DNA from: Streptomyces sp. NBC_01439
GTDB taxonomy: Bacteria > Actinomycetota > Actinomycetes > Streptomycetales > Streptomycetaceae
Assembly: GCF_036227605.1 (NCBI RefSeq)
Contig: NZ_CP109487.1
Coordinates: 2,666,001 to 2,730,000, forward strand
Reading direction: 5' to 3'
DNA: 64,000 bases
Shown: positions 37,474 through 45,799 of the stretch, piece after piece
Numbering within the stretch: the first letter of the stretch is position 1
Layout of the letters: every line of letters begins with the position of its first letter
Made by a program: the position numbers and the translations under genes
The notes under the pieces: model-generated
Databases searched by the model: none
The model's input: only the letters and a program-made list of their open reading frames with translations
Told to the model about the DNA's origin: nothing

Positions 37474-38457
37474 GTGCCGAAGATCGACATCGAGGCGTAC
37501 GCGAAGGGGGTGCTCGACGGGAAGCGCGCGTTCATCGCGCGTGCGATCACCCTCGTCGAGTCCACCCTGCCGGCACACCGGGTGCTGGCGCAGGGGCTGT
37601 TGACGGAGCTGCTGCCGCACACGGGCCGGGCCCGCCGGATCGGCATCAGCGGTGTGCCGGGGGTGGGCAAGTCCACCTTCATCGACGCGTTCGGCACGAT
37701 GCTGACGGGGCTCGGCCACCGGGTGGCGGTGCTCGCGGTGGACCCGTCGTCGACGCGCACGGGCGGCTCCATCCTGGGTGACAAGACCCGGATGGAGCGG
37801 CTGTCGGTGGACCCGGCGGCCTTCGTGCGGCCGTCGCCGTCGGCGGGCACGCTGGGCGGGGTCGCCAAGGCCACCCGCGAGTCGATGATCGTGATGGAGG
37901 CGGCGGGCTACGACGTGGTCCTCGTCGAGACGGTCGGCGTGGGCCAGTCGGAGACCACGGTGGCCGGGATGGTCGACTCGTTCCTGCTGCTGTCCCTGGC
38001 CCGTACGGGCGACCAGCTGCAGGGCATCAAGAAGGGCGTCCTGGAGCTGGCGGACGTGCTGGCGGTGAACAAGGCGGACGGCCCGCACGAGCGGGACGCG
38101 AAGGCCGCGGCCCGCGAACTGTCGGGTGCGCTGCGGCTGATGCACCCGGTGGACGCGGCCTGGACCCCGCCGGTCCTGACGTGCAGCGCGCGGGAGTCGA
38201 CCGGGCTGGACGAGGTGTGGAGCCGGCTGGAGCAGCACCGGACCCTGCTGGAGACGGGGGGCCGGCTGGCGGCGAAGCGGGCTGCGCAGCAGGTGGAGTG
38301 GACCTGGTCGATGGTCCGCGACGAACTGCTGGAACGCCTGCGGGCGGACCCGGCGGTACGGGAACTCGCGCCGGGCCTGGAGGCCGCGGTCCGGGCGGGC
38401 ACGGTCACTGCGACATCTGCGGCGGACCAGATCCTGGCGGCGTTCGGCCGGGCCTGA
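37474..38457 (+). CDS. meaB: Methylmalonyl-CoA mutase-associated GTPase MeaB
   Basis: A 327-residue G3E-type GTPase. Walker A is GVPGVGKST; switch/Walker B is DVVLVETVGVGQSE, and the base-recognition motif is NKAD. It protects and reloads the mutase, gating adenosylcobalamin delivery and ejecting inactive cob(II)alamin. The GTG start lies 10 nt after mutB. The ROK-mutA-mutB-meaB run ends at a strong terminator. Confidence 0.96.
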   Translation: MPKIDIEAYAKGVLDGKRAFIARAITLVESTLPAHRVLAQGLLTELLPHTGRARRIGISGVPGVGKSTFIDAFGTMLTGLGHRVAVLAVDPSSTRTGGSILGDKTRMERLSVDPAAFVRPSPSAGTLGGVAKATRESMIVMEAAGYDVVLVETVGVGQSETTVAGMVDSFLLLSLARTGDQLQGIKKGVLELADVLAVNKADGPHERDAKAAARELSGALRLMHPVDAAWTPPVLTCSARESTGLDEVWSRLEQHRTLLETGGRLAAKRAAQQVEWTWSMVRDELLERLRADPAVRELAPGLEAAVRAGTVTATSAADQILAAFGRA

Positions 38458-38471
38458 CCCGTGTGCGTGCG

Positions 38472-38548
38472 GCGCCGTTGCGGGGGCTCCGCCCCCGCAA
38501 CGGCGCGCCTCAAACGCCGGCGGGGTTGGTTTTCCAGCCCCGCCGGCG
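38472..38548. terminator. Double hairpin terminator between convergent meaB and asparaginase genes
   Basis: The first hairpin is a perfect 16-bp stem (GCGCCGTTGCGGGGGC, 38472-38487, with 38491-38506; loop TCC). The second, CGCCGGCGGGG / CCCCGCCGGCG (38515-38548), with TCAAACGCCGGCGGGG at its foot, is a form of a very common Streptomyces intergenic palindrome. Confidence 0.85.
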
Positions 38549-38572
38549 GGCCACCGGCAGACGCGCTGCGGG

Positions 38573-39574
38573 TCAGACCTCGGCCAGGACCGGGCCCGCC
38601 TCGTTCACGGCGAGTCGCAGGACGCGGGTCTGCTCCACCGGGTTCTCGGTGGCGAGCAGCGCGGACAGGACCGCGATGCGGGCCTGTCCGGCGCGCAGGG
38701 TTCCGGTCGGCACGGCTCCGGCGGCCACCAGGTCCACCGCCCCGCCGTGCGTGTAGATCTCGGTGACCGGTCCGGCCATGACGCGGGTGGTCAGCGCGAC
38801 CAGGACCCCGCGGCCGACGGCGGCGCGGACGGCCTCCACGATCTCCGGAGTGGCATTGCCCGCGCCGGTCCCGACGAGGACGATGCCGCGCGCGCCTGCC
38901 TCGACGGCGGCGTTCAGCAGGACCGCGTCACCGTTGGCGTGGTGGACCACCACGTCCACGCGCGGCGGGAGCTCCGGCATCGCGGGCAACGGGAGCGGCG
39001 CCGGGCGCTGCGGGGTGCGCAGGATGGTGACCTTGCCGAAGCCGATCTTCCCGAAGAGCTCCTTCGAGGGGTCGGCGAACGCGTCCAGCTCCACGGCCTG
39101 GGTCTTCACCGTGCCGCGGGCGGCGTGCACCCGACCGGCGAAGGCGATCAGCACGCCGAGTCCGCGCGTGTTCGCGGCGGTGAGCAGGGCGTCGTAGAGG
39201 TTCCCCGGACCGTCCCCGTCGGCGGTGCCCATGGGGCGCTGCGAGCCGGTGAAGACCACGGAGCGCGGGTCGTGGTGGTGGAGGTCGAGGAAGAACGCCG
39301 ACTCCTCCAGGGTGTCGGTGCCGTGCGTGACGACGATGCCGTCCACGCCGGGGTCGGCGAGCACCTCGTGCACGGTGCGGAGCAGGGTGAGCTGGTGCGC
39401 GGTGGTGAGTCGCGGGCTGTTCACGCTGAACAGGTCGACCAGTTCGACGGTGATGCCCTCGGGAAGCGGTGCGGTGGCGATCACCTCGTTCCCGTCGGCG
39501 TCCGCTGCGAAGCCGGAACCCTGCCAGCGGCTGGCTATCGTTCCGCCGGTGCTGATCACGACGATCCGTCCCAT
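38573..39574 (-). CDS. L-asparaginase
   Basis: A 333-residue enzyme hydrolysing asparagine to aspartate and ammonia. Nucleophile motif TGGTIAS lies at the N-terminus (VVISTGGTIASRW). The second active-site motif is VVTHGTDTLEESAFF. There is no signal peptide, so it is probably cytoplasmic (type I-like). It diverges from the Lrp/AsnC regulator gene, which is the likely controller. The intergenic region carries a strong palindrome and direct repeats. Confidence 0.95.
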   Translation of the reverse strand: MGRIVVISTGGTIASRWQGSGFAADADGNEVIATAPLPEGITVELVDLFSVNSPRLTTAHQLTLLRTVHEVLADPGVDGIVVTHGTDTLEESAFFLDLHHHDPRSVVFTGSQRPMGTADGDGPGNLYDALLTAANTRGLGVLIAFAGRVHAARGTVKTQAVELDAFADPSKELFGKIGFGKVTILRTPQRPAPLPLPAMPELPPRVDVVVHHANGDAVLLNAAVEAGARGIVLVGTGAGNATPEIVEAVRAAVGRGVLVALTTRVMAGPVTEIYTHGGAVDLVAAGAVPTGTLRAGQARIAVLSALLATENPVEQTRVLRLAVNEAGPVLAEV

Positions 39575-39590
39575 CGGCCGTGGCCGCCCT

Positions 39591-39637
39591 TCACTCGAGT
39601 CACTCGTGTCACTAGTACGTCACTCGTACATATGTAC
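39591..39637. promoter_or_regulatory. TCACTCG direct repeats and GTACATATGTAC palindrome in asparaginase promoter
   Basis: TCACTCG or TCACTAG recurs at 39591, 39600, 39609 and 39620, at 9-11-bp spacing near one helical turn. It is followed by the perfect 12-bp palindrome GTACATATGTAC (39626-39637). The block sits 17-63 bp upstream of the asparaginase start and is AT-richer than the surroundings. Confidence 0.5.
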
Positions 39638-39665
39638 TCAAAGCAGCAATGATAGAGCGATCTAC

Positions 39666-39682
39666 GCGCAATGTGATTGCGC
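39666..39682. promoter_or_regulatory. Candidate Lrp/AsnC operator
   Basis: GCGCAAT-GTG-ATTGCGC is a perfect 7-bp inverted repeat with a 3-bp centre, 43 bp upstream of the Lrp-family start. A further ATTGCG half-site lies just before that start. The symmetry and divergent position suit autoregulation and control of asparaginase. Confidence 0.65.
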
Positions 39683-39725
39683 ATTCCCTCAGGCCTGTTC
39701 ACAAACACTGGGTGATAATTGCGTC

Positions 39726-40181
39726 ATGGATGCCATTGACCGAGATATCTTGCGCGAGCTCCAGGCCGATGGCCGCCTGACCAACCAAGAACTCGCCCAG
39801 CGCGTGGGACTGACCCCTTCCCCCTGCATGCGCCGGGTGCGCCAGCTGGAACAGGACGGGGTGATCCAGGGCTATCGGGCCGTGATCTCCCCCGACGCGG
39901 TGGACCGCGGCTTCGAGGTGCTCGTCTCGGTCGAGGTGCGGCGCGACCGGGAGGCGGTCGAGGCCTTCGAGGCGGCCCTCCAGGACATCCCGGACGTCAT
40001 CGAGGCCTACCGCCTCTTCGGCAGTCCCGGCTGCCTGCTGCGGATCGCCGTCGCCGACCTGCGGGCCTACGAGCGCCTGTGGATCGAGAAGTTGACGGCC
40101 CTCACCGGTATCACCGAGGTCAACTCGCAGATCATCATGAAGCGCATCAAGGAACCGAACGGCCTGCCCGTCGGTCACTGA
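39726..40181 (+). CDS. Lrp/AsnC family transcriptional regulator
   Basis: A 151-residue regulator. The N-terminal HTH reads MDAIDRDILRELQADGRLTN, then QELAQRVGLTPSPCMRRVRQ. The C-terminal RAM ligand domain carries EAYRLFGSPGCLLRIAVADL and GITEVNSQIIMKRIKE. Diverging from asparaginase, it is a good candidate for an asparagine/aspartate-responsive regulator, but the ligand is inferred. The ATG at 39726 begins the conserved family start. Confidence 0.94.
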   Translation: MDAIDRDILRELQADGRLTNQELAQRVGLTPSPCMRRVRQLEQDGVIQGYRAVISPDAVDRGFEVLVSVEVRRDREAVEAFEAALQDIPDVIEAYRLFGSPGCLLRIAVADLRAYERLWIEKLTALTGITEVNSQIIMKRIKEPNGLPVGH

Positions 40182-40200
40182 CGTGGGCGCCCCCGCGAAC

Positions 40201-40248
40201 CCATGAACCCGTGAGCCCATGAACCCGTGAGCCCATGAACCCGGGAAC
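40201..40248. repeat. 16-bp tandem repeat, three copies
   Basis: CCATGAACCCGTGAGC occurs twice exactly (40201-40216, 40217-40232), and CCATGAACCCGGGAAC follows (40233-40248). It lies in the spacer between the Lrp gene and the first kinase gene. No coding use is apparent. Confidence 0.85.
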
Positions 40249-40334
40249 TCGCTCACTCGCGCACTCTGGCACTCACGCACGTACCCGGGCCCGGACGGCG
40301 GGCCCGGACCAACAGGAACAGGAAGCAGCACCCA

Positions 40335-42440
40335 ATGAAACCCCTCGGCGCCGGTGATCCGATCCGGCTCGGTCCGTACCGCGTCCTCGGCGTCCTCGGT
40401 GAAGGCGGCATGGGCAAGGTGTACTTCGGCCGGGAGGACGGCGGCCGTACCGCGGCCGTCAAGGTGCTGCTGCCCGAGCTCGCGCACGACCCGCACCTCG
40501 TCCAGCGCTTCCTGCGCGAGGCGCACACCGCCCAGGCGGTCACCAGCGGCGGCGTCGCCCGCGTCCTGAACGCGCAGGTCGACGACCACGACGGCCGGCC
40601 CTGGATCGCCACCGAGTTCCTGACCGGACCCACCCTCGACGACGCGGTGCGCCAGTACGGGCCGTTCGGCGCCGACGGCGTACGCGCGCTCGCCGCCCCG
40701 CTCGCCGCCACCCTGCGGGACATCCACACGGCCGGGCTGGTCCACCGCGACCTGAAGCCGGCCAACATCGTGCTCACCTCGGCGGGACCGCGCGTCATCG
40801 ACTTCGGCATCGCACGACCCGAGCACGGGCTGACGCTCACCACGACGGGCCAGGTGCCGGTCACCCCCGGGTACGGCGCCCCCGAGCAGGTGCTCGGCCA
40901 GCGCGTCGGCCCGGCCGCGGACATCTTCTCGCTGGGTGCGGTCCTGGCGTACGCGGCCACCGGACAGCGCACCTTCGACGGGACCCACGTGGCCGCCGTG
41001 CAGTACGAGGTGGTGCACGGGGAGCCGCAACTGGACTCCGTACCGCCCGAGTTGCGGCAGCTGATCGCCCCCTGCCTCGCCAAGGACCCCGCGCACCGCC
41101 CGACCCCCGAGCAGATCGCGGGTGCCTTCGCGCCGCCGCCGGGAGCGGACCGGATCTGGCGCACCGGAGCCCTGGCCGAGGACATCGAGCGCCGGGGAGC
41201 CGAGGCCGACCGGCAGGCCGCGGTCGTCGGGCAGGAATCCGGAGCCGGTACCGGGCCGTCCCGCAGGCGGCTGCTGCGCAGCGCGCTGGTGGCGGGCGGC
41301 GTCCTGGCCGCCTCCGGCGGTGCCACGGGCGCCTGGTGGCTGCTGCGCGAGGAACCGCGCGAGATCCCCCCGGCCGGACCGGCCAGGGACGCCGAGGCGC
41401 TGTCGATCCTCGTCGGGCGGCACGGGACGCCTCCGGGCGAGCTGTGGGGTCCGCTGCCCGTGGCGGCGGGACCGGTCGACGGCGTGGTCACCACCCCGCT
41501 GCCGGTACTCGACGTGGTCGTCTTCGCGGCCGCGGGCGGCGGCCTCGCGGCGCGTCTGACGACCGACGGCAAGGAGAAGTGGCGGCTGCCCGACGTCCGG
41601 CCGGCCGCCGGACTCGTCGCACTGCCCGGCAACCGGTTCGTGACCGCGGGCTCCGGCGGGGCGCTGCTCTGCTTCGAAGCCTCCACCAGCAGGCAGGAAT
41701 GGTCGGTGGTGGGCGCCGACACCGGACGCATCCTGGCCGCGGACGCATCGGCGGTCTACCTGGTGACGCGGGGCGGGGAGCTGCGTGCCGTGGACACCGC
41801 CGGACGCAAGGTCCGCTGGACGGTGCCGCTGCCCGGGGCAGCGGTGAAGGCACCCGGGCCGCGGGCCGCGGTCGGCATGGACCGACTGGTGTTCTTCGGC
41901 GCCGACGGGGACGTCATCACCGTCGACACCGCTTCCGGAAGCACGGTCTGGCGGCTCGGCGGCCAGGCGAAGTCCGCCGTGCAGCCGCTCGTCGTGAACG
42001 ACGTCGTCTACCTCGGCGGGCGCGACCTTTCGGCCCTGGACATCAGGACGGGCGACCGGATCTGGGAGGAGATCAAGGCCGTCGAGGCGCCGCAGCAGGG
42101 GGCCGGCGGTTGGGGCCCGGCCGTCGTCAAGGACGCCAGCGTGTTCGCGATGAACGGTACGGAGCTGACCGAGGCGAACATGAAGCTCGGCGGGCCGTTC
42201 CCGCGGGACCGCACCGCTCGGGGGCCGGTGCCGCACACTCCCCCCGTCGTGCAGGCCGGTACGGTCTGGGTCGTTCAGGGGGACGGGCAGGGCGTCTCGG
42301 CCCACTCCGTCGTCGCCGGCCGCCGGTTCTGGACCTGGTCGCCCGAATCGCGCGGCCCCTGGGGCATGTCCGGCGCGGGGAACCGCGTCTTCCTCGTCAA
42401 CGACGGGAAGCTCACGGCCATGCCCACCATCGAGAAGTGA
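40335..42440 (+). CDS. Membrane Ser/Thr protein kinase with C-terminal PQQ-type beta-propeller
   Basis: A 701-residue Hanks-type kinase. The kinase domain (about 10-265) has GEGGMGKVY, the VAIK-type lysine in TAAVKVLLPE, HRDLKPANI, DFGIA and PGYGAPEQ, all intact. A single hydrophobic segment follows near residue 320 (LLRSALVAGGVLAASGGATG). The remaining ~350 residues are repeated GxxxWxx blades of a PQQ/WD-like propeller, probably outside the membrane. This architecture is common in Streptomyces signalling. It starts a run of three kinase-related genes. Confidence 0.95.
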   Translation: MKPLGAGDPIRLGPYRVLGVLGEGGMGKVYFGREDGGRTAAVKVLLPELAHDPHLVQRFLREAHTAQAVTSGGVARVLNAQVDDHDGRPWIATEFLTGPTLDDAVRQYGPFGADGVRALAAPLAATLRDIHTAGLVHRDLKPANIVLTSAGPRVIDFGIARPEHGLTLTTTGQVPVTPGYGAPEQVLGQRVGPAADIFSLGAVLAYAATGQRTFDGTHVAAVQYEVVHGEPQLDSVPPELRQLIAPCLAKDPAHRPTPEQIAGAFAPPPGADRIWRTGALAEDIERRGAEADRQAAVVGQESGAGTGPSRRRLLRSALVAGGVLAASGGATGAWWLLREEPREIPPAGPARDAEALSILVGRHGTPPGELWGPLPVAAGPVDGVVTTPLPVLDVVVFAAAGGGLAARLTTDGKEKWRLPDVRPAAGLVALPGNRFVTAGSGGALLCFEASTSRQEWSVVGADTGRILAADASAVYLVTRGGELRAVDTAGRKVRWTVPLPGAAVKAPGPRAAVGMDRLVFFGADGDVITVDTASGSTVWRLGGQAKSAVQPLVVNDVVYLGGRDLSALDIRTGDRIWEEIKAVEAPQQGAGGWGPAVVKDASVFAMNGTELTEANMKLGGPFPRDRTARGPVPHTPPVVQAGTVWVVQGDGQGVSAHSVVAGRRFWTWSPESRGPWGMSGAGNRVFLVNDGKLTAMPTIEK

Positions 42441-42446
42441 GGCGCG

Positions 42447-42492
42447 CTCCCCGCACGTTCCCCCGCACCTTCCCCCGCCCGTTCCCCCGCAC
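42447..42492. repeat. Imperfect 12-bp direct repeats between kinase genes
   Basis: GTTCCCCCGCAC (42457, 42481) alternates with CTTCCCCCGCCC (42469), preceded by a partial copy. Low-complexity C-rich DNA in the 130-bp spacer; no function evident. Confidence 0.65.
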
Positions 42493-42570
42493 GCGGTTCC
42501 CGCCCGGTTCAAGCGCCCCGGCAGGCACCGCTTAGGCTCGGGGCCGATCAACCGACTCGGGAGAGCGCCC

Positions 42571-43506
42571 ATGGAACGCCTTCGCCACGACGACCCGTCG
42601 CACGTCGGGCCGTACGCGATCCTGGCCCGGCTCGACTCCGAGACCGCCGAACGCACCGTTCCCGAGCGCCGCTACCTCGGGCGCACCGCCGACGGGCAGC
42701 GCACCGTCCTCGTCTGCGTGCCCCGGGTCGGCGCCGACCCGTCCCGGTGGGCGATCGAGGCCGAAGGCGCCCGGCGGTCGTCCGTGCCCCGCTTCCTGCG
42801 CATCGAGGAGGTGGGCGGCACGGCCGGCTTCCCCTGGTACGCGTCCCCGTACACGCCCGTGCTGCCGCTGCCGGCCGTGCTCGCCGCGTACGGCGGGCCG
42901 CTGCCCGAGGACACCGTCCGTAGGCTCGGCGCCGCACTTGCGGAAGGACTGACCGCCGGACACGCCCAGGGGATGACCCACGCGGGGCTGTCACCGGCCG
43001 CCGTGCTGGTCACCGCGGCGGGACCGCTGCTGACCTGCTTCGGTGCCCTGCGGGCCGCGGCTCCCGACGGGACGCGGCGGACGGGGCTGCCCGGGCTCGA
43101 TCCGGGCTGCCTGGCCCCGGAGCAGGCGTCGGGAGGCCGCCCGGGGCCGCTCGGGGACGTCTTCGCACTGGGCGCCGTCCTCGCCTACGCCTCGACCGGC
43201 CACACCGTGCCCGAGCAGAGCGAACTGCCGCCGGGGCTGCGGACGCTGGTCGGAACCTGCCTGTCCTCCGACCCGGCGGTCCGGCCGCAGTCCGCGCGGG
43301 AAGTGCTGGGCGAACTCGTGTCCCCCTGGGCGGGCTCCGCCGCGTCCGAGGACCCGTACGCGCAGGCCGGAACGGTCCTCGACCACGGAGCCGTACCGTT
43401 GCCGGGCCGGGTCGTTGCCGCGCTCGCCGCCCAGTCCGCCGCGCTGCTCGCGGCGGAACTCCCCTCCCCGCAAAAGCCGTTCGCCACGGCCCAGAAGGTG
43501 CACTGA
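42571..43506 (+). CDS. Pseudokinase related to adjacent Ser/Thr kinases
   Basis: A 311-residue kinase-fold protein that has lost catalytic features. The glycine loop is replaced by LARLDSETAERTVPERRYLG. The catalytic HRDLKPxN is HAGLSPAAV, and DFG is degenerate (TCFGALRAA). The later DVFALGAVLAYASTG and the C-lobe helix LRTLVGTCLSSDPAVRPQSA match the neighbours closely. There is no transmembrane segment or propeller. It is only 4 nt from the downstream kinase start, so co-expressed. It probably regulates or scaffolds the flanking kinases. Confidence 0.88.
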   Translation: MERLRHDDPSHVGPYAILARLDSETAERTVPERRYLGRTADGQRTVLVCVPRVGADPSRWAIEAEGARRSSVPRFLRIEEVGGTAGFPWYASPYTPVLPLPAVLAAYGGPLPEDTVRRLGAALAEGLTAGHAQGMTHAGLSPAAVLVTAAGPLLTCFGALRAAAPDGTRRTGLPGLDPGCLAPEQASGGRPGPLGDVFALGAVLAYASTGHTVPEQSELPPGLRTLVGTCLSSDPAVRPQSAREVLGELVSPWAGSAASEDPYAQAGTVLDHGAVPLPGRVVAALAAQSAALLAAELPSPQKPFATAQKVH

Positions 43507-43510
43507 CCCG

Positions 43511-45727
43511 ATGTCCGCCCCGCTCGTACCGCCCGCCCCGCTCGCACCGCTCGCACCGCTCGCACCGCTCACGCACGACGATCCGCAGCACCTCGGCGAC
43601 TTCCGGCTGCTCGCCCGGCTCGGCAGCGGCGGCATGGGCACCGTCTACCTGGCCCGTTCGGCGGCCGGGCGGACGGTCGCACTGAAGACGGTCCACGCCC
43701 GGATCGCCGCCGACACCGCCTTCCGTACCCGGTTCCGGTTGGAGGCGGACGCGGCCCGGGTCATCGGCGACCGTTACGGGGCCCGGGTGTTCGCCGCGGA
43801 CGCCCTGGCCGGCACGCCGTGGCTGGCCACCGAGTACGTCATCGGGCCGCCACTGGACGAAGCGGTGGGGCTGGCCGGCCCGCTGCCCGAGCCGTGCGTG
43901 CGCGCCCTGGGCGCGGACCTCGCCCGGGCGCTGGGCCAGCTGCACCGATCGGACGTGGTGCACCGCGACCTCAAGCCCTCCAACGTCATGGTCACGGCCG
44001 CCGGGCCCAAGGTCATCGACTTCGGCATCGCGCGCGCCCTCGGCGACGAACGGCTGACCCGCACCGGGGCCGCGGCCGGCACGCCCGCCTTCATGTCGCC
44101 CGAGCAGGCCGGCGGCCTCGAACACACCCCGGCCGGCGACGTGTTCGCGCTCGCCGGCGTCCTGGTGTTCGCGGCCGGTGGGCACGGCCCCTTCGGCAGT
44201 GGGCAGGCCGCGGACCTGCTCTACCGGGTGCGGTACGCGGAACCCGACCTGGGACGCGTTCCGGCGGCACTGGCTCCGCTGCTCGCCCGCTGCCTGTCCA
44301 AGGACCCTGCGCAGCGCCCCACGACGGCCGAGCTGGCGGACCTCCTCGCTCCCGGCGGCGGCCCGTTCGCGGACCGGCTGCCCCAGCCGGTGCTCGCGGA
44401 CATCGCCCGGCGCGCCGCGGCCGTGTGGCAGGAGCCCCCGCCGCGACTGCCGGCCCCCCGCGGGGAGGCGGACCCTGTCGTCGCCGACGACGCCGGCATG
44501 TCGCGCCGCAGACTGTTCGCGGTCTCCGGGGCCGCGGCCGGCGCCCTCGCGCTCGCGGCGGGGGGCGGGCTGTGGGCCTGGCTCGACAGCCGCGCCGAAG
44601 ACGGGAACGGAGCGGCGGACGCCGGACAGCCCGCCCTGGAGTCACCGCCGGACGAGCTGTGGAAGGTCGAACTGGCAGTCCCTGTGACGGGCGACGCCCC
44701 GCTGTCGGTGAACGGCATGCTCGTCGCAGCCACCGGAACCACGACCACCGGGATCTACCAACAGGACGGCAAGCGCCTGAGGGACGTCCAGGGGTTCTCG
44801 CGCGGCTGGCGCGTCGCCACCGACGGGAAGACCCTCTACGCGGTCAGGAAGCCGGACGCCGCGGACAAGGCCCTCGCGGTGCTATCCCTGGACCTGGAGA
44901 ACGGCAAGGAGCAGGCGCCGCTCGTCCAACTGGGCGCGTACGACGGTACGAACGCGCTCAACCAGATCCTCGGGGTGGCCGGCGACACCGTGTTCCTGTG
45001 TGCCAAGGCGGCCGCCGGCGACCAGTGGTCCGTGCTGGCCGCGAGCCTGAAGACCGGCAAGGAACTGTGGCGACAGCCGACGCCGGCCCCCACCCAGCAG
45101 CAGGTGGAACTCGGGCGCCCCTCCCCCGTCCGCGTCAAGGCCGTACGCGGAGGGGTTCTGCTGTGGCATCGCGGCGAGACGGGCGACGCCTCCCGGTTGT
45201 CGCTGCACGACGCCGGTAGCGGCGCCGTGCGCTGGGCCGTGTCGCTGGACGGGCCGGGCGCCACGCCGGACCAGCTGGCCACGGATGACGACCGCGTGTA
45301 CATCGGCGCCGAGAAGGTGCACGCGCTGCGGCTCACCGACGGCGAATCCGCCTGGGTCTTCGGCGCGAACCGGGACGCGGGCGAGGTCGGCGCCCGGCGC
45401 CGGTACGGCACACCGAGCGTCCGCGACGGGATCGTCTACGCCGTGGAGGGCACACGCGGCGTCGTCGCCATCAGCGCCGCCTTCGGCACGTTGCAGTGGA
45501 TGGACATCCTGCCGGAGGGTGCGAACCCGAACCGCGACCTCGCCCCCGTGGTCACCCCGAGCCACATCTACACCATGGACGGGGCGGGTCTGCGAGCCGT
45601 CCGCATCCGCACCCAGGCCCCGGTCTGGCGCTACCCGACGAACGCCTACGCCCTGACGCCGGATCCGGACGGCAAGCGGCTCTACCTTCGCGAGGAGAAG
45701 AAACTGATCGCCCTCCCGCTCCCGTAG
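43511..45727 (+). CDS. Membrane Ser/Thr protein kinase with C-terminal PQQ-type beta-propeller
   Basis: A 738-residue kinase. It has an N-terminal Leu/Ala/Pro repeat (PLAPLAPLAPLT), then the kinase with GSGGMGTVY, TVALKTVHA (ATP lysine), HRDLKPSNV, DFGIA and FMSPEQA. A predicted membrane helix follows a SRRRLFAVSGAAAGAL segment near residue 330. A propeller with blades such as TGKELWRQP and DGESAWVFG completes the protein. All catalytic motifs are intact. With the upstream pseudokinase and kinase it forms one gene run, ended by the 45738 terminator. Confidence 0.95.
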   Translation: MSAPLVPPAPLAPLAPLAPLTHDDPQHLGDFRLLARLGSGGMGTVYLARSAAGRTVALKTVHARIAADTAFRTRFRLEADAARVIGDRYGARVFAADALAGTPWLATEYVIGPPLDEAVGLAGPLPEPCVRALGADLARALGQLHRSDVVHRDLKPSNVMVTAAGPKVIDFGIARALGDERLTRTGAAAGTPAFMSPEQAGGLEHTPAGDVFALAGVLVFAAGGHGPFGSGQAADLLYRVRYAEPDLGRVPAALAPLLARCLSKDPAQRPTTAELADLLAPGGGPFADRLPQPVLADIARRAAAVWQEPPPRLPAPRGEADPVVADDAGMSRRRLFAVSGAAAGALALAAGGGLWAWLDSRAEDGNGAADAGQPALESPPDELWKVELAVPVTGDAPLSVNGMLVAATGTTTTGIYQQDGKRLRDVQGFSRGWRVATDGKTLYAVRKPDAADKALAVLSLDLENGKEQAPLVQLGAYDGTNALNQILGVAGDTVFLCAKAAAGDQWSVLAASLKTGKELWRQPTPAPTQQQVELGRPSPVRVKAVRGGVLLWHRGETGDASRLSLHDAGSGAVRWAVSLDGPGATPDQLATDDDRVYIGAEKVHALRLTDGESAWVFGANRDAGEVGARRRYGTPSVRDGIVYAVEGTRGVVAISAAFGTLQWMDILPEGANPNRDLAPVVTPSHIYTMDGAGLRAVRIRTQAPVWRYPTNAYALTPDPDGKRLYLREEKKLIALPLP

Positions 45728-45737
45728 GGCCGCAGCG

Positions 45738-45786
45738 GGAACGCCCGTACGCCGGCGGCTCGGGGCCGTCGGCGTACGGGCGTTCC
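45738..45786. terminator. Bidirectional hairpin terminator
   Basis: A perfect 17-bp stem (GGAACGCCCGTACGCCG, 45738-45754, with 45770-45786) and a 15-nt loop. It lies between the convergent kinase and MMPL exporter genes. Confidence 0.85.
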
Positions 45787-45799
45787 GTTCGGTGGATCA

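Noticed and set aside
38508..38555. Unique regulatory palindrome after meaB
   Set aside because: It matches a form of a very common Streptomyces intergenic palindrome (CAAACGCCGGCGGGG) and is explained as a terminator.
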